A stretch of 64,000 nucleotides of DNA from Chloroflexota bacterium (GTDB lineage Bacteria; Chloroflexota; Dehalococcoidia; Bin125): NCBI GenBank assembly GCA_003228175.2, contig QGNQ01000010.1, positions 1-64,000 of the forward strand. The letters run 5' to 3'. A program made the translations under genes and the position numbers. Below the pieces are notes generated by a model, which was given only the letters and a program-made list of their open reading frames with translations, did no database searches and had not been told where the DNA came from. Shown here piece after piece: positions 7,167-16,271 of the stretch; positions within the stretch are counted from its first letter, which is position 1, and each line of letters starts with the position of its first letter.

Positions 7167-8279
7167 ATGCCTCACATCTCTGGACCTGCGGACGGCCCCG
7201 TCGCCGTCACCGGCGCCTCCGGCTACATCGGCGCACAGCTCGTCAAGAACCTCATCAGCGACGGCTACACCGTTCGCGGCTGCGTCCGCGATGCCACCCG
7301 CCAAGACAAGGTCGGCTACCTCAACGCCCTCAACGACCAAGGCCCGGGCAGCATTGAGATCCTCTCGCGTGACCTCTTCCAGGCCGCCGACGGCGTCTAC
7401 GACGATGTCTTCCAGGGCTGTAGCGTCGTCTTCCACGTCGCCGCCGACCTCGGCACCGACCCCACCTACGGCGATCGCAGCCCGCAGCGCACCTTCGACG
7501 GTTGCATGACCACCACCACCGGCGTCCTGGACTCCTGCGCCAAGGCCGGCAGCGTCCAGCGCGTCGTCTACACCTCCTCCCTCGCCGCCGTCGCCGGCCT
7601 GGGCTCGGGCGGCGCGCCCGGCGACGGCTACGAATACCAGGACGACGACTGGGCCGGCGCCGGCCCCTACGAAACCATCGAGCACCGCTGGACCGTCACC
7701 AGCCCCCGCACCGGCGAACTCCGCAAGCTCTGGACGCTGGAGCGGCAGGCCTACGCCATGGGCAAGGTCGAGGCCGAGCAGTACGCGTACAAGTGGGGCG
7801 CGGAGACCGGCATCGATGTCGTCACCTGCAACCCCTGCCACGTCCTAGGGCCGCTGATGGGCAAAGCGCACAACACCACCTGGCAACAGCGCATCGGCCA
7901 GATGCTGCAGGGCGAAAACGGCCACGAGGGTCGCGGCAACATCCTCTGGAACATCATCGATAACCGCGACATCGCCGAGTCCCAGCGCCTCATGGCCGTC
8001 AGCGACGTCGCCACCAACGGCTCCCGCTACATCCTCGCCGCCACCGAGGCCTCGGGCGAGCTAACCGTCCAGCAGCTGATCGACACGTTGCAGCAGATCT
8101 ACCCAGACACGGATATCGCGGGCGACTACGCCCCGCCCCCCACCGCCGACACGCCGCACGCCAAAAGCACCAAAGCGATCAGGGAACTCGGCCTCACAAC
8201 GCACAGCGTTCGCGACACCCTCACCGCAACCGTCGATTCGCTGATCAGCGTCGCCGGGATCGTGCCCAAGGCGCGCTAG
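7167..8279 (+). CDS. NAD(P)-dependent epimerase/reductase, extended SDR
   Basis: A 370-residue extended short-chain dehydrogenase. The N-terminal dinucleotide motif TGASGYIG is at residues 15-22 and the catalytic Tyr/Lys pair appears as YAMGK at 196-200, with TSS before it as the catalytic Ser. The best family resemblance is to dihydroflavonol-4-reductase/cinnamoyl-CoA-reductase-like enzymes; the substrate is unknown. A Shine-Dalgarno (GGAG) precedes the ATG. It follows the Fur gene closely and precedes hopanoid locus I by about 95 bases, so a role in modifying an isoprenoid is possible, but iron- or zinc-linked control by Fur is equally open. Confidence 0.75.
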   Translation: MPHISGPADGPVAVTGASGYIGAQLVKNLISDGYTVRGCVRDATRQDKVGYLNALNDQGPGSIEILSRDLFQAADGVYDDVFQGCSVVFHVAADLGTDPTYGDRSPQRTFDGCMTTTTGVLDSCAKAGSVQRVVYTSSLAAVAGLGSGGAPGDGYEYQDDDWAGAGPYETIEHRWTVTSPRTGELRKLWTLERQAYAMGKVEAEQYAYKWGAETGIDVVTCNPCHVLGPLMGKAHNTTWQQRIGQMLQGENGHEGRGNILWNIIDNRDIAESQRLMAVSDVATNGSRYILAATEASGELTVQQLIDTLQQIYPDTDIAGDYAPPPTADTPHAKSTKAIRELGLTTHSVRDTLTATVDSLISVAGIVPKAR

Positions 8280-8373
8280 GCCGCCTCCCCAACCGCCCCC
8301 CGATCGATCCCCGCCGCAGATTCCGTATCCTGACCGTCACCCCGGATGACCGCGAAGCGTCTCGGAGAGTCGC

Positions 8374-9414
8374 GTGGACCTGCCCCTCGTCCTGGCCCAA
8401 CCGCACGACGCCGTGCAGGCCGAAATGCGCGCCGCCCTGGGGGAGCGCACCCTGCCCATCTACCAGATGGTCCGCTATGCCCTGGGCTGGGTCGAGGCCG
8501 ACGGTGCGCCACGCTCCGACGCCGCCGGCAAGGGCATCCGCCCCGCCCTCACCACCCTCGCCGCGCAAGCCCTGGACCCCTCCCCCGCGGCCCAACGCCG
8601 CGCCCTGCCCGCCGCCGCCGCCGTCGAGTTCGTGCACAACTTCAGCCTCGTCCACGATGACGTCCAGGACCGCGACGACCAACGCCACCATCGCCCCACC
8701 GTCTGGCGGCAGTGGGGGGACGCCCAGGCCATCAACGTCGGCGACGCCCTGCGTGAACTCGCACAGATCGCCCTCAACCGCGCCACCCACGCCGGCGCCC
8801 ACCCGGCCACCGTGCTCGCCGCCACCGACACCCTCAATCGCTGCGCCCTCGACATGATCGAAGGGCAGTACCTCGACCTCGAATACGAGCTCCGCGACGA
8901 CGTCAGCGTCGACGACTACCTCACCATGGTGGAGCGCAAGACCGGCGCAATGCTCGGCTGCAGCCTCGCCCTCGGCGCGCTCCTCGCCACCGGCGACGCA
9001 CACGTCGCGGCGCAACTCGAACAGGCCGGGCGCCGCCTCGGCCTGGCCTTCCAAATCCGCGACGACGCGCTCGGCATCTGGGGCGACAGCGCCGCCACCG
9101 GCAAATCCGCCGACAACGACATCCGCCGCCGCAAGAAGTCGTTCCCCATCGTGCATGCCTTCGCGGAGGCCGCCGCGGACCCAGACGCCCGCGCCGCGCT
9201 CGCCCGCGTCTACCAGCAGGATCAGGTCAGCGATCAGGACGTCCACGACGTCACCCGCGAACTCGACGCGCTCGATACCCGCGCCGCCGCCGAACGCGCC
9301 GCCGACCAACACCACCAGGCCTTCCTCCAAGCGCTCGCCGCCTGCGACCTCCACGCCCCCGGCCGCGCCGCGCTCGAACAAGCGGCCCGCTTCATCGTCC
9401 TGCGCGCGTACTAA
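8374..9414 (+). CDS. Polyprenyl (farnesyl/geranylgeranyl) diphosphate synthase
   Basis: A 346-residue trans-isoprenyl diphosphate synthase that condenses isopentenyl diphosphate with an allylic diphosphate. The first Asp-rich motif HDDVQD is at 94-99, followed by the expected RDDQ. The second motif reads DDALGIWGD (230-238) rather than DDxxD, a form common in bacterial short-chain synthases with a DDLLGIWGD-type motif. Product length cannot be fixed by eye. The GTG start has GGAGAG about five bases upstream. As first gene of the locus, ten bases before shc, it most simply supplies farnesyl diphosphate for squalene. Confidence 0.88.
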   Translation: MDLPLVLAQPHDAVQAEMRAALGERTLPIYQMVRYALGWVEADGAPRSDAAGKGIRPALTTLAAQALDPSPAAQRRALPAAAAVEFVHNFSLVHDDVQDRDDQRHHRPTVWRQWGDAQAINVGDALRELAQIALNRATHAGAHPATVLAATDTLNRCALDMIEGQYLDLEYELRDDVSVDDYLTMVERKTGAMLGCSLALGALLATGDAHVAAQLEQAGRRLGLAFQIRDDALGIWGDSAATGKSADNDIRRRKKSFPIVHAFAEAAADPDARAALARVYQQDQVSDQDVHDVTRELDALDTRAAAERAADQHHQAFLQALAACDLHAPGRAALEQAARFIVLRAY

Positions 9415-9417
9415 GAT
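9412..9417 (+). promoter_or_regulatory. Possible internal leaderless -10 box before shc
   Basis: TAAGAT, six bases, then ATG 9424 with no Shine-Dalgarno. The first three bases are also the stop of the upstream gene, so this match carries less weight than the others. Confidence 0.3.
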
Positions 9418-9423
9418 CGATCG

Positions 9424-11403
9424 ATGAGCAACGCCCCCGCCGCCACCTCCGTCAACGACGCCCGCCTCGCCGCCGCCATCGACGGCGCCACCCGCTGGCT
9501 GCTCCAGGCCCAAGACGCCGACGGCTCCTGGTGGGGCGAACTCGAAGCGAACGTCGCCGTCACCTCTGAGTACCTCCTGCTCACCCACCACCTCGGCATC
9601 GCCGATCGAGACGTCTGGGCCAAGATCGCCCGCTACCTGCGGCGCCATCAGCAGCCCGACGGGTACTGGGCGCAGTGGCACGGCGGCCCCGGCGAACTCA
9701 ACACCACCATCGAGGCCTACTTCGCCCTCAAATTGGCCGGCGAAGACCCCGACGCCCCCCACATGGTCCGCGCGCGGGACTGGGTCCTGGCCAGCGGCGG
9801 CATCGCCAACGCCCGCGTCTTCACCAAGCTCTGGCTCGCCCTCTTCGACCAGTACGACTGGGATCGCCTGCCCGCCATGCCCCCCTGGGTCGTCCTCCTG
9901 CCCTCCTGGTTCCCCTTCAACATCTACGAGTTCGCCTCCTGGGCCCGCGCCACCATGGTCGGCATCACGGTCATCTTCGCCCTCCGCCCCACCGCCGACA
10001 TCCCCGCCGGCGCCGGCATTCAGGAACTCTGGTGCAACCCCAAACAGCGACGCGACTTCGCCATCCCGCGCCCACGCAACCCATTCGGCTGGTCCGGCTT
10101 CTTCTACGGCGTCGACAAACTGCTGCGACTATTGGAGCGCAACCACGTCCGGCCCCTGCACCACCGGGCCCTCGGCACCGCCGAGCGCTGGCTGCTCGAT
10201 CGCCAGGAAGCGGACGGCTCCTGGGGCGGCATCCAGCCGCCCTGGGTCTACGCCATCCTCGCCCTGCGGGCGCTCGGCTACCCGCTGGACCACCCCGTCA
10301 TTCGCCAGTCGCTGGAAGGCTTCGACAACTTCACGCGCGAAGAACCGCTCCCGCACCGCTCGCCCGGATCGGAGGGCGCCAACCCATTGGACGGTCCCGG
10401 CGCCCCAATGCGCTGGACGGAGCCCTGCCTCTCGCCCGTCTGGGACACCTGCCTCGCCGCAATCGCGCTGCAAGACGCCGGCCTGCCCCCAGACCACCCC
10501 TCGCTCGTGCGCGCCGGCGAATGGATGCTCCACGAGCAAGTCGTCAGCGGCGGCGACTGGCAGATCAAGAACCCCGATACACCCGCCGCCGGCTGGGCCT
10601 TCGAGTTCGAAAACGACATCTACCCAGACATGGACGACTCCGCCGTCGTGCTCATGGCCCTGGAAGGGATCCAGCTTCCTGATGAAGCCGCCAAGCGCCG
10701 CGCCGTCGACGCCGGCCTGCGCTGGACCCTCTCCATGCAGTCCCAGAACGGTGGCTGGGGCGCCTTCGACGTCGACAACACCAAGGCCTACCTCACCAAG
10801 ATCCCCTTCGCCGACTTCGGTGCCACCATCGACCCGCCCACCGCCGACGTCACCGCCCACGTCCTCGAGTTGCTGGGCCGGCTGGGCTATCGGGGCGAGT
10901 TCCCGCCCGCCAAGCGCGCCCTCGCCTTCCTCGACGACATGCAAGAGGCGGACGGCTCCTGGTGGGGCCGCTGGGGCGTCAACTACATCTATGGCCTAGG
11001 CGCCGTGATCCCCGCCCTCGAGGCCTTGGGCGAATCCATGTCGCAGCCTGGGGTCCGCAAGGCCGTCGACTGGCTCCAGCGCTACCAACTGCCCGACGGC
11101 GGCTGGGGCGAGGGCTGCGAGACCTACCACGACCCCACGCAGCGCGGCGCAGGCCCCTCCACCCCCTCCCAGACCGCCTGGGCCTTGATGGCCCTCATCG
11201 CCGCCGGCGAGGCCCAATCGGTCGCCGTCGCCCGCGGCATCCAGTATCTGCTCGACCGCCAGAAGTCGGACGGCACCTGGGACGAGCCTGAATTCACCGG
11301 CACCGGCTTCCCGCACGACTTCATGCTCAACTACCACCTCTATCGTCACTACTTCCCACTCATGGCCCTGGGCCGCTGCGCCAAGGCCCTCTCACACGAT
11401 TAG
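9424..11403 (+). CDS. shc: Squalene-hopene cyclase
   Basis: A 659-residue type II triterpene cyclase that converts squalene to hopene at the membrane surface. The catalytic general acid appears as DMDD at residues 402-405 (the DxDD motif). Several QW repeats are visible, such as QAQDADGSW near the N-terminus, DRQEADGSWGG in the middle and DRQKSDGTWDE near the C-terminus. The C-terminus GTGFPHDFMLNYHLYRHYFP is typical. Length fits bacterial SHC (about 630-720). It sits between the prenyl synthase and hpnC, so the operon encodes both substrate supply and cyclisation. Confidence 0.97.
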   Translation: MSNAPAATSVNDARLAAAIDGATRWLLQAQDADGSWWGELEANVAVTSEYLLLTHHLGIADRDVWAKIARYLRRHQQPDGYWAQWHGGPGELNTTIEAYFALKLAGEDPDAPHMVRARDWVLASGGIANARVFTKLWLALFDQYDWDRLPAMPPWVVLLPSWFPFNIYEFASWARATMVGITVIFALRPTADIPAGAGIQELWCNPKQRRDFAIPRPRNPFGWSGFFYGVDKLLRLLERNHVRPLHHRALGTAERWLLDRQEADGSWGGIQPPWVYAILALRALGYPLDHPVIRQSLEGFDNFTREEPLPHRSPGSEGANPLDGPGAPMRWTEPCLSPVWDTCLAAIALQDAGLPPDHPSLVRAGEWMLHEQVVSGGDWQIKNPDTPAAGWAFEFENDIYPDMDDSAVVLMALEGIQLPDEAAKRRAVDAGLRWTLSMQSQNGGWGAFDVDNTKAYLTKIPFADFGATIDPPTADVTAHVLELLGRLGYRGEFPPAKRALAFLDDMQEADGSWWGRWGVNYIYGLGAVIPALEALGESMSQPGVRKAVDWLQRYQLPDGGWGEGCETYHDPTQRGAGPSTPSQTAWALMALIAAGEAQSVAVARGIQYLLDRQKSDGTWDEPEFTGTGFPHDFMLNYHLYRHYFPLMALGRCAKALSHD

Positions 11404-11518
11404 GGGTGCCCCGCGTGACGCCCTCCACCCTGCCCCAACAGCCCTCAGCCGATCAGCTACCGTTCCTCAAGAGCACGACCGCAGGACCGGCTCCCGGACC
11501 GGAGTGGAGGGCGCAAAG

Positions 11519-12448
11519 GTGATCGCCAGCGCACGCACCCCGGGCGCCGCGAATCCCATCGAGGCCGCATTCGGCCCCGCCACCACGCCCCACGACGCCG
11601 CGCGCTGGTGTGAGCGCTACGCGCGCCGTCACAACGAGAACTTCACCGTCGTCTCGCGCTTCCTCCCCGCCACCCTGCGGCCCGCCATGTACACGATCTA
11701 CGCCTTCTGCCGCTTCACCGACGATCTCGGCGACGAGGCCGGCCGGGCGGGCACAGACCGCATCGACCTGCTCGACGCCTGGGAGCGGGAGACCAACCGG
11801 GCCTTCGCCGCGGGCGGCTCCCCACGACACCCCATCACGGTCGCCCTGGCCCAAGTCGCGCGGGACGCCCCCCTCACCCCAGACGCCTTCCGCCGCCTCA
11901 TCGAAGCCAACCGCATCGACCAGCGTCAGTCCCGCTACCAGACCTTCGCCGACCTCCTCACCTACTGCGACAACTCCGCCAACCCCGTCGGCGAAATGGT
12001 CCTCGCCCTCTTCGGCTACACCGACGCGCAGCGCCTGCGCTTCTCCAACGCCACCTGCACCGCCCTGCAACTCGCCAACCACTGGCAAGACATCGCCCGC
12101 GACTACCAGGCCGGGCGCATCTACCTCCCACTCGACGACATGGCCCACTTCGACGTCCAAGAGGCGCAAATCCCCGACAAGCGCTTCGACGTCAACTTCC
12201 GCGCCCTGATGCAGTTCCAAGTCGACCGCACTGAGGCCCTCTTCCGAGACGGCCTGCCGCTGATCGACATGGTCGATCGTCCCCTGCGTGTCGATCTCCA
12301 GCTCTTCAGCGACGGCGGCCGCGCCGTCCTGCGGGCGATCGAGCGGCAGCACTACAACATCCTGCGCCGGCGCCCCACCGTCTCCAGCCCGCACAAGGGC
12401 TACCTCGCGGCGCGGGCCCTCGCCCGGCACCGCCTGGGGATCGGCTGA
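11519..12448 (+). CDS. hpnC: Hydroxysqualene synthase HpnC (squalene/phytoene synthase family)
   Basis: A roughly 309-residue trans-prenyltransferase-like enzyme. In the HpnCDE route it converts presqualene diphosphate to hydroxysqualene. Diagnostic is NENFTVVSRFLP (residues 39-50), typical of HpnC rather than HpnD, followed by the first Asp motif in FCRFTDDLGDE (63-73) and the second as DIARD (191-195) inside NHWQDIARDYQAGRIYLP. The GTG at 11519 is preferred because GGAGG lies eight bases upstream; the in-frame GTG at 11504 is the alternative. It is separated from hpnD by three bases. Confidence 0.9.
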   Translation: MIASARTPGAANPIEAAFGPATTPHDAARWCERYARRHNENFTVVSRFLPATLRPAMYTIYAFCRFTDDLGDEAGRAGTDRIDLLDAWERETNRAFAAGGSPRHPITVALAQVARDAPLTPDAFRRLIEANRIDQRQSRYQTFADLLTYCDNSANPVGEMVLALFGYTDAQRLRFSNATCTALQLANHWQDIARDYQAGRIYLPLDDMAHFDVQEAQIPDKRFDVNFRALMQFQVDRTEALFRDGLPLIDMVDRPLRVDLQLFSDGGRAVLRAIERQHYNILRRRPTVSSPHKGYLAARALARHRLGIG

Positions 12449-12451
12449 CCG

Positions 12452-13408
12452 ATGTCTATCGACGCCCCCGCCTGGACCCTGCCCGACGCCTACACCGCCT
12501 GCCGCGCCTTTACCAAACAGCGCGCCACCAACTTCTACTACGCCTTCGCCTCCCTCCCCCGAGACAAACGCAACGCCATCTACGCCGCCTACGCCTTCGC
12601 CGGCACGGTTGATGACGCCGTCGACGACGCCGTCGACAACGCCGTTGACAGCGCCATCGATGAAGCCCGCGCTCGCGAGTTGCACCTGCAACGTCTGGCC
12701 GAAGCGCGTGCCGTCCTCGATCGCGCATACGGCGACGCAACCGGCACGGCCCCACCGGACTCGCAAGGCTGGCTCGCCGTCGCCCTCAGCGACGCCGTCA
12801 CGCGCTTCGCCATCCCCAAGGCCTACTTCCTCAACCTCATCGCCGGCATGGAGCAGGACCTCGACCAGCGTCGCTACGCCACCTACGACGACCTCCTCGA
12901 CTACTGCTACAAGGCCGCCTCCGTCATCGGCCTGATCTGCGTCGAGATCTTCGGCTACGACCCTGCCCGTGCCGCCCTCGCACATGAGGCTGCGATCGAT
13001 ATGGGCCGCGCCCTGCAACTCACCAACATCCTCCGCGACATCCAGGAGGACGCGGCCCGCGATCGCATCTACCTGGCCCAGGAAGACCTCCGCGCGCACG
13101 CCTATTCCGACGCCGACGTGCTGGCCAATCGCTACTCACCGGAGTTCCGCGCCCTCATGGCCGACTACACCGCGCGCGCCCTCGCCCTCTACGACAGCGG
13201 CCTGCGCCTCATCCCCCTGCTGAACGGCCCGCGCAGCCGAGCCTGCTGCAACGGCCTCCAGGGCATCTACCGCAGCCTCCTCAGCGAGATCATCAAACGC
13301 GACTACGACGTCTACAGCGGCCGCGTCAGCCCCTCCAAGCCCGGCCGTCTGCTGCTGCTCTTCCGGCTCTGGATCAGTGGCGCCACGCCGCGCTGGAGCC
13401 TCCGTTGA
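12452..13408 (+). CDS. hpnD: Presqualene diphosphate synthase HpnD
   Basis: A 318-residue squalene/phytoene-synthase-family enzyme that joins two farnesyl diphosphates to presqualene diphosphate. The second Asp-rich region LTNILRDIQEDAARDRIYLA is canonical for HpnD. The first is unusual: instead of one DDxxD it is a tandem expansion, TVDDAVDDAVDNAVDSAID, at residues 52-70, encoded by a 12-base DNA repeat, and the usual CRR before it is AG. Function is still likely since one intact DDAVD remains, but substrate-motif geometry may differ. The stop TGA overlaps the TTG start of hpnE. Confidence 0.88.
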   Translation: MSIDAPAWTLPDAYTACRAFTKQRATNFYYAFASLPRDKRNAIYAAYAFAGTVDDAVDDAVDNAVDSAIDEARARELHLQRLAEARAVLDRAYGDATGTAPPDSQGWLAVALSDAVTRFAIPKAYFLNLIAGMEQDLDQRRYATYDDLLDYCYKAASVIGLICVEIFGYDPARAALAHEAAIDMGRALQLTNILRDIQEDAARDRIYLAQEDLRAHAYSDADVLANRYSPEFRALMADYTARALALYDSGLRLIPLLNGPRSRACCNGLQGIYRSLLSEIIKRDYDVYSGRVSPSKPGRLLLLFRLWISGATPRWSLR

Positions 13409-14820
13409 GGCAGGCCCCCCTGCCCGACCCGGCCGCCGCTCCTTCGCGGGCCGCCCGCCGCGTCGTCATCGTCGGTGGCGGCCTGGCCGGCCTCACCTGC
13501 GCCCTCGACCTCGCCCAGGCCGGCCTCCACACCACCTTGATCGAGAAGCGCCCCTTCATGGGCGGCAAGACCTTCTCCTTCCTCGATCCCGCCGCCGGCG
13601 TCGAACTCGACAACGGCCAGCACGTCTACCTGCGCTGCTGCACCGCCTACATCGCCCTCATCAAACGACTCGGCCTCCAGCGCGATGTCCGCCTGCAACG
13701 ACGCCTGCGCGTCCCCGTGCGTGACCCCGCCACCGGTGCGACCGGCGCCATCGCCTCCACCCCGGGGCCGCTCCCCCCGCCCTGCAACCTCGCCTGGTCG
13801 ATCCTGCGTTTCCCCCACCTGGGCTGGGCCGACAAGCTCCGCCTGGGCCGCGCCGTCCTGCCGCTGATGCGCATGTCGGAGTCGGCCCGCCGCAACCTCG
13901 ACGACGAGAGCTTCGGCCACTGGCTGCGTCGCCACGGCCAGTCGCAGACCGTCATCGACCGCTTCTGGGACCTCATCGTCCTGCCCACCTGCAACGACCT
14001 CTCCAACGACGTCAGCGCCGCCCAGGCCGCCTACGTCTTCCGCGTCGGCCTCTTCACCGACGCCCACGGCGCCGACATCGGTGTCGCGCGCATCGGGCTC
14101 TCCCACATCGCGGCCGCCGCCCGGGCCCACTTCGAAGCGGCCGGTGGCGCCTCCATTCTCGGCAAACGCGTCCGCCGCATCGTCGCCCGCGACGACCACC
14201 CCGCCAGCGTCGAAGGAGGCGGCGTCGAACTGGGTGGCGAAACGATCGATGCCGACGCCGTCGTCCTGGCGCTGCCGCCCGACCAGGCGCGCGCCCTGCT
14301 GCCCGCCGACTGGCGCACCCGCGACGGCCTCAACGCGCTCGACGCATTCACCTTCAGCCCCATCGTCAACGTGCACCTGCGCCTCGACCGCCCCATCCTG
14401 CGTGATGACTTCGTCGCCGTCCTCGACCCAGACCTGCAGTACGTCTTCAACCGCGACCGCATCACCGGACACCGCGATCCCGACGGGGGTCAGTGGCTCA
14501 CCGTCTCCCTCTCCGCCGCGCATGACGCCGCCACCCGGCCCCAAGCCTCCATCGCGGAGTCCACGATCGCCGCCCTGCGCCGCGCTTTCCCCGCCGCCGC
14601 CGACGCGTCCGTGACGCACTGGCGCGTCGTCAAAGAGCAGCAGGCCACCTTCCGACCGTCGCCCGGCGTCGCCACGCTCCGGCCCGGCCCCTGCACCGGC
14701 GTCGAGGGCCTCTTCCTGGCCGGCGCATGGACCGACACCCAGTGGCCCGCCACGATGGAGTCCGCCGTGCGCAGCGGTCACGCCGCCGCCGCCGCCGCTC
14801 AGCGCTTCCTGAACGACTGA
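13405..14820 (+). CDS. hpnE: Hydroxysqualene dehydroxylase HpnE (FAD-dependent)
   Basis: A 471-residue flavin amine-oxidase/phytoene-desaturase-like protein that reduces hydroxysqualene to squalene, the last step before Shc. The N-terminal FAD motif VVIVGGGLAGLTCAL (residues 20-34) is followed by an acidic residue about 20 positions on, and the C-terminal FAD-contacting segment GLFLAGAWTDTQWPATMESA is present. I place the start at TTG 13405, which overlaps the hpnD stop (TTGA) and has GGAG seven bases upstream; there is no Met before the FAD motif. It is convergent with the release-factor-like gene, 22 bases away. Confidence 0.9.
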   Translation: MRQAPLPDPAAAPSRAARRVVIVGGGLAGLTCALDLAQAGLHTTLIEKRPFMGGKTFSFLDPAAGVELDNGQHVYLRCCTAYIALIKRLGLQRDVRLQRRLRVPVRDPATGATGAIASTPGPLPPPCNLAWSILRFPHLGWADKLRLGRAVLPLMRMSESARRNLDDESFGHWLRRHGQSQTVIDRFWDLIVLPTCNDLSNDVSAAQAAYVFRVGLFTDAHGADIGVARIGLSHIAAAARAHFEAAGGASILGKRVRRIVARDDHPASVEGGGVELGGETIDADAVVLALPPDQARALLPADWRTRDGLNALDAFTFSPIVNVHLRLDRPILRDDFVAVLDPDLQYVFNRDRITGHRDPDGGQWLTVSLSAAHDAATRPQASIAESTIAALRRAFPAAADASVTHWRVVKEQQATFRPSPGVATLRPGPCTGVEGLFLAGAWTDTQWPATMESAVRSGHAAAAAAQRFLND

Positions 14821-14842
14821 CCCCCTCACACACCCCGCTCGC

Positions 14843-15385
14843 TCAACGCAGCGACCGCATCCCGTGCGCCTCCCGCCAGCCGTTCACCGCCCGCACCAGG
14901 CGCGGATCGCTCAGCACGAACCGCGACAGCGCACCCGTCGTCAGGCCCGTCCGCTTCGCCGTCTCCGACACCGACCCCTCCACCGCCACGAACAAATCCA
15001 GCAGCGCCTGCACCCCCGGCCAATAGTCGCGATGCTTCTTGCCGATCCGCGTCCGCCCCCCACCCGCCCTGCCCGGCAAGATCGCCTCCAGCGCCTCTGC
15101 TGGGGCGTAGCCCTCCAAAACGACCGGGCGTCGGTACCCCAGCGCGATCGTCGCCCGCAGCCGCCGCAGCGCCGCCTCCCGATTCCGCAGCTGCGACCGC
15201 TGCTCTGACGCCTGCCCAATCAGACCCGTCGGCTCGTGCGTCAGCCGCACCGCCGTATCGCGCCGGTTCCGATTCTGCCCCCCCGGCCCCGACACACGCA
15301 GCGTCTCCAAACGGCACTGGCGCTGCAGCGCCTCATCGGACAGCGCGAGGTAGTCGTCGTCTGGCATCTGCCCATCATCGCCCAT
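14843..15385 (-). CDS. Release-factor-like protein with GGQ motif and C-terminal HTH-like region
   Basis: A 180-residue protein with the class I release factor catalytic domain only: GGQ at residues 35-37 in VSGPGGQNRNR, followed by TAVRLTHEPTGL. It lacks the codon-recognition domain, like ArfB/YaeJ or RF-H, which hydrolyse peptidyl-tRNA on stalled ribosomes. Unlike ArfB it has no simple basic tail; residues about 130-180 instead look like a helix-turn-helix (SVSETAKRTGLTTGALSRFV). An internal ATG at 15367 is an alternative start. It is divergent from the hydrolase gene. A rescue or RNA-repair-linked role is inferred from family only. Confidence 0.8.
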   Translation of the reverse strand: MGDDGQMPDDDYLALSDEALQRQCRLETLRVSGPGGQNRNRRDTAVRLTHEPTGLIGQASEQRSQLRNREAALRRLRATIALGYRRPVVLEGYAPAEALEAILPGRAGGGRTRIGKKHRDYWPGVQALLDLFVAVEGSVSETAKRTGLTTGALSRFVLSDPRLVRAVNGWREAHGMRSLR

Positions 15386-15398
15386 CCCGCCCGACCGC

Positions 15399-15404
15399 TA
15401 CCCT
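15399..15404 (+). promoter_or_regulatory. Leaderless -10 box before the alpha/beta hydrolase gene
   Basis: TACCCT, six bases, then ATG 15411 without a Shine-Dalgarno. Confidence 0.45.
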
Positions 15405-15410
15405 CCACCC

Positions 15411-16271
15411 ATGTCCACAGCGCCCATTCCAGCCGCATCGGGCCCCAGCGAAGGCCGCGTCCAGGCCAACGGCCTTGCCCTGCGCTATCGCGACTGGGGC
15501 GGCGACGCGACCCCCGCGCTGGCGTTGCACGGCTTCGCCCTCAACGCCCACTCCTGGGACGAAGTCGCCCCGCCCCTGCACGACCTCCTGCGCTTCATCG
15601 CCATCGACCAGCGCGGCCACGGCCTCTCCGACCGCGCCGCCGACCTCGCCCACTACTCCCGCGCGCACATGCTCGCCGACATCGGCGCCGTGATCGCCGG
15701 ACTGTCCCTCAAGCAGCCTGTCCTCATCGGCCACAGCATGGGCGGCATGAACGCCATGGCCTTCGCCGCCGCCAACCCAGACGACGTGCGCGCCCTGATC
15801 CTCGTCGATGTTGGACCCGAAGTCAGCGTCGACGGCGCAAACGAAGTGCGACGCTTCGTCGCCGGCCCCTACGAAATGGACAGCCTCGACGCCTGGGTCG
15901 ATCACACCCACCAGTACTACCCCTGGCGCTCCAAAGACCGCATCCGCGCCCGCCTGGAAGCCTCCCTCACCAAGACAGAGAGCGGCTCGCTCGCCAAGCA
16001 GTACGACGCCCGCTTCCGCGATGCCGCCTTCGGCGGCGTCCGCGCCGCCCCGGACGAACTCTGGGCCGTCGCGCGCGGCCTGCGCTGCCCCACCCTGCTG
16101 CTGCACGGCGCAAAGAGCCCCGTGCTCACCGCCGAGGGCGCCCAGGCCTTCGCCGACGCCGTCGATGTCGTGCAACTGGTCCACATCGACGAGGCCGGGC
16201 ACTCCGTCGCCGGCGACCAGCCCCAAGCATTCGTCACGGCCGTCCGCGACTTCCTGCATGATCTCAACTGA
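15411..16271 (+). CDS. Alpha/beta-fold hydrolase
   Basis: A 286-residue serine hydrolase of the alpha/beta fold. The oxyanion segment LHGFALNAHSW is near residues 39-49, the nucleophile elbow GHSMGG places Ser109 in the active site, and the catalytic His is His264 in DEAGHSVAG. A catalytic Asp is probably in the segment before LLLHGAKSPVLT. No signal peptide is seen. The family includes esterases, C-C hydrolases and haloperoxidase-like enzymes; the substrate cannot be assigned. Its last 14 bases overlap the start of the next gene, implying coupled translation. Confidence 0.85.
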   Translation: MSTAPIPAASGPSEGRVQANGLALRYRDWGGDATPALALHGFALNAHSWDEVAPPLHDLLRFIAIDQRGHGLSDRAADLAHYSRAHMLADIGAVIAGLSLKQPVLIGHSMGGMNAMAFAAANPDDVRALILVDVGPEVSVDGANEVRRFVAGPYEMDSLDAWVDHTHQYYPWRSKDRIRARLEASLTKTESGSLAKQYDARFRDAAFGGVRAAPDELWAVARGLRCPTLLLHGAKSPVLTAEGAQAFADAVDVVQLVHIDEAGHSVAGDQPQAFVTAVRDFLHDLN

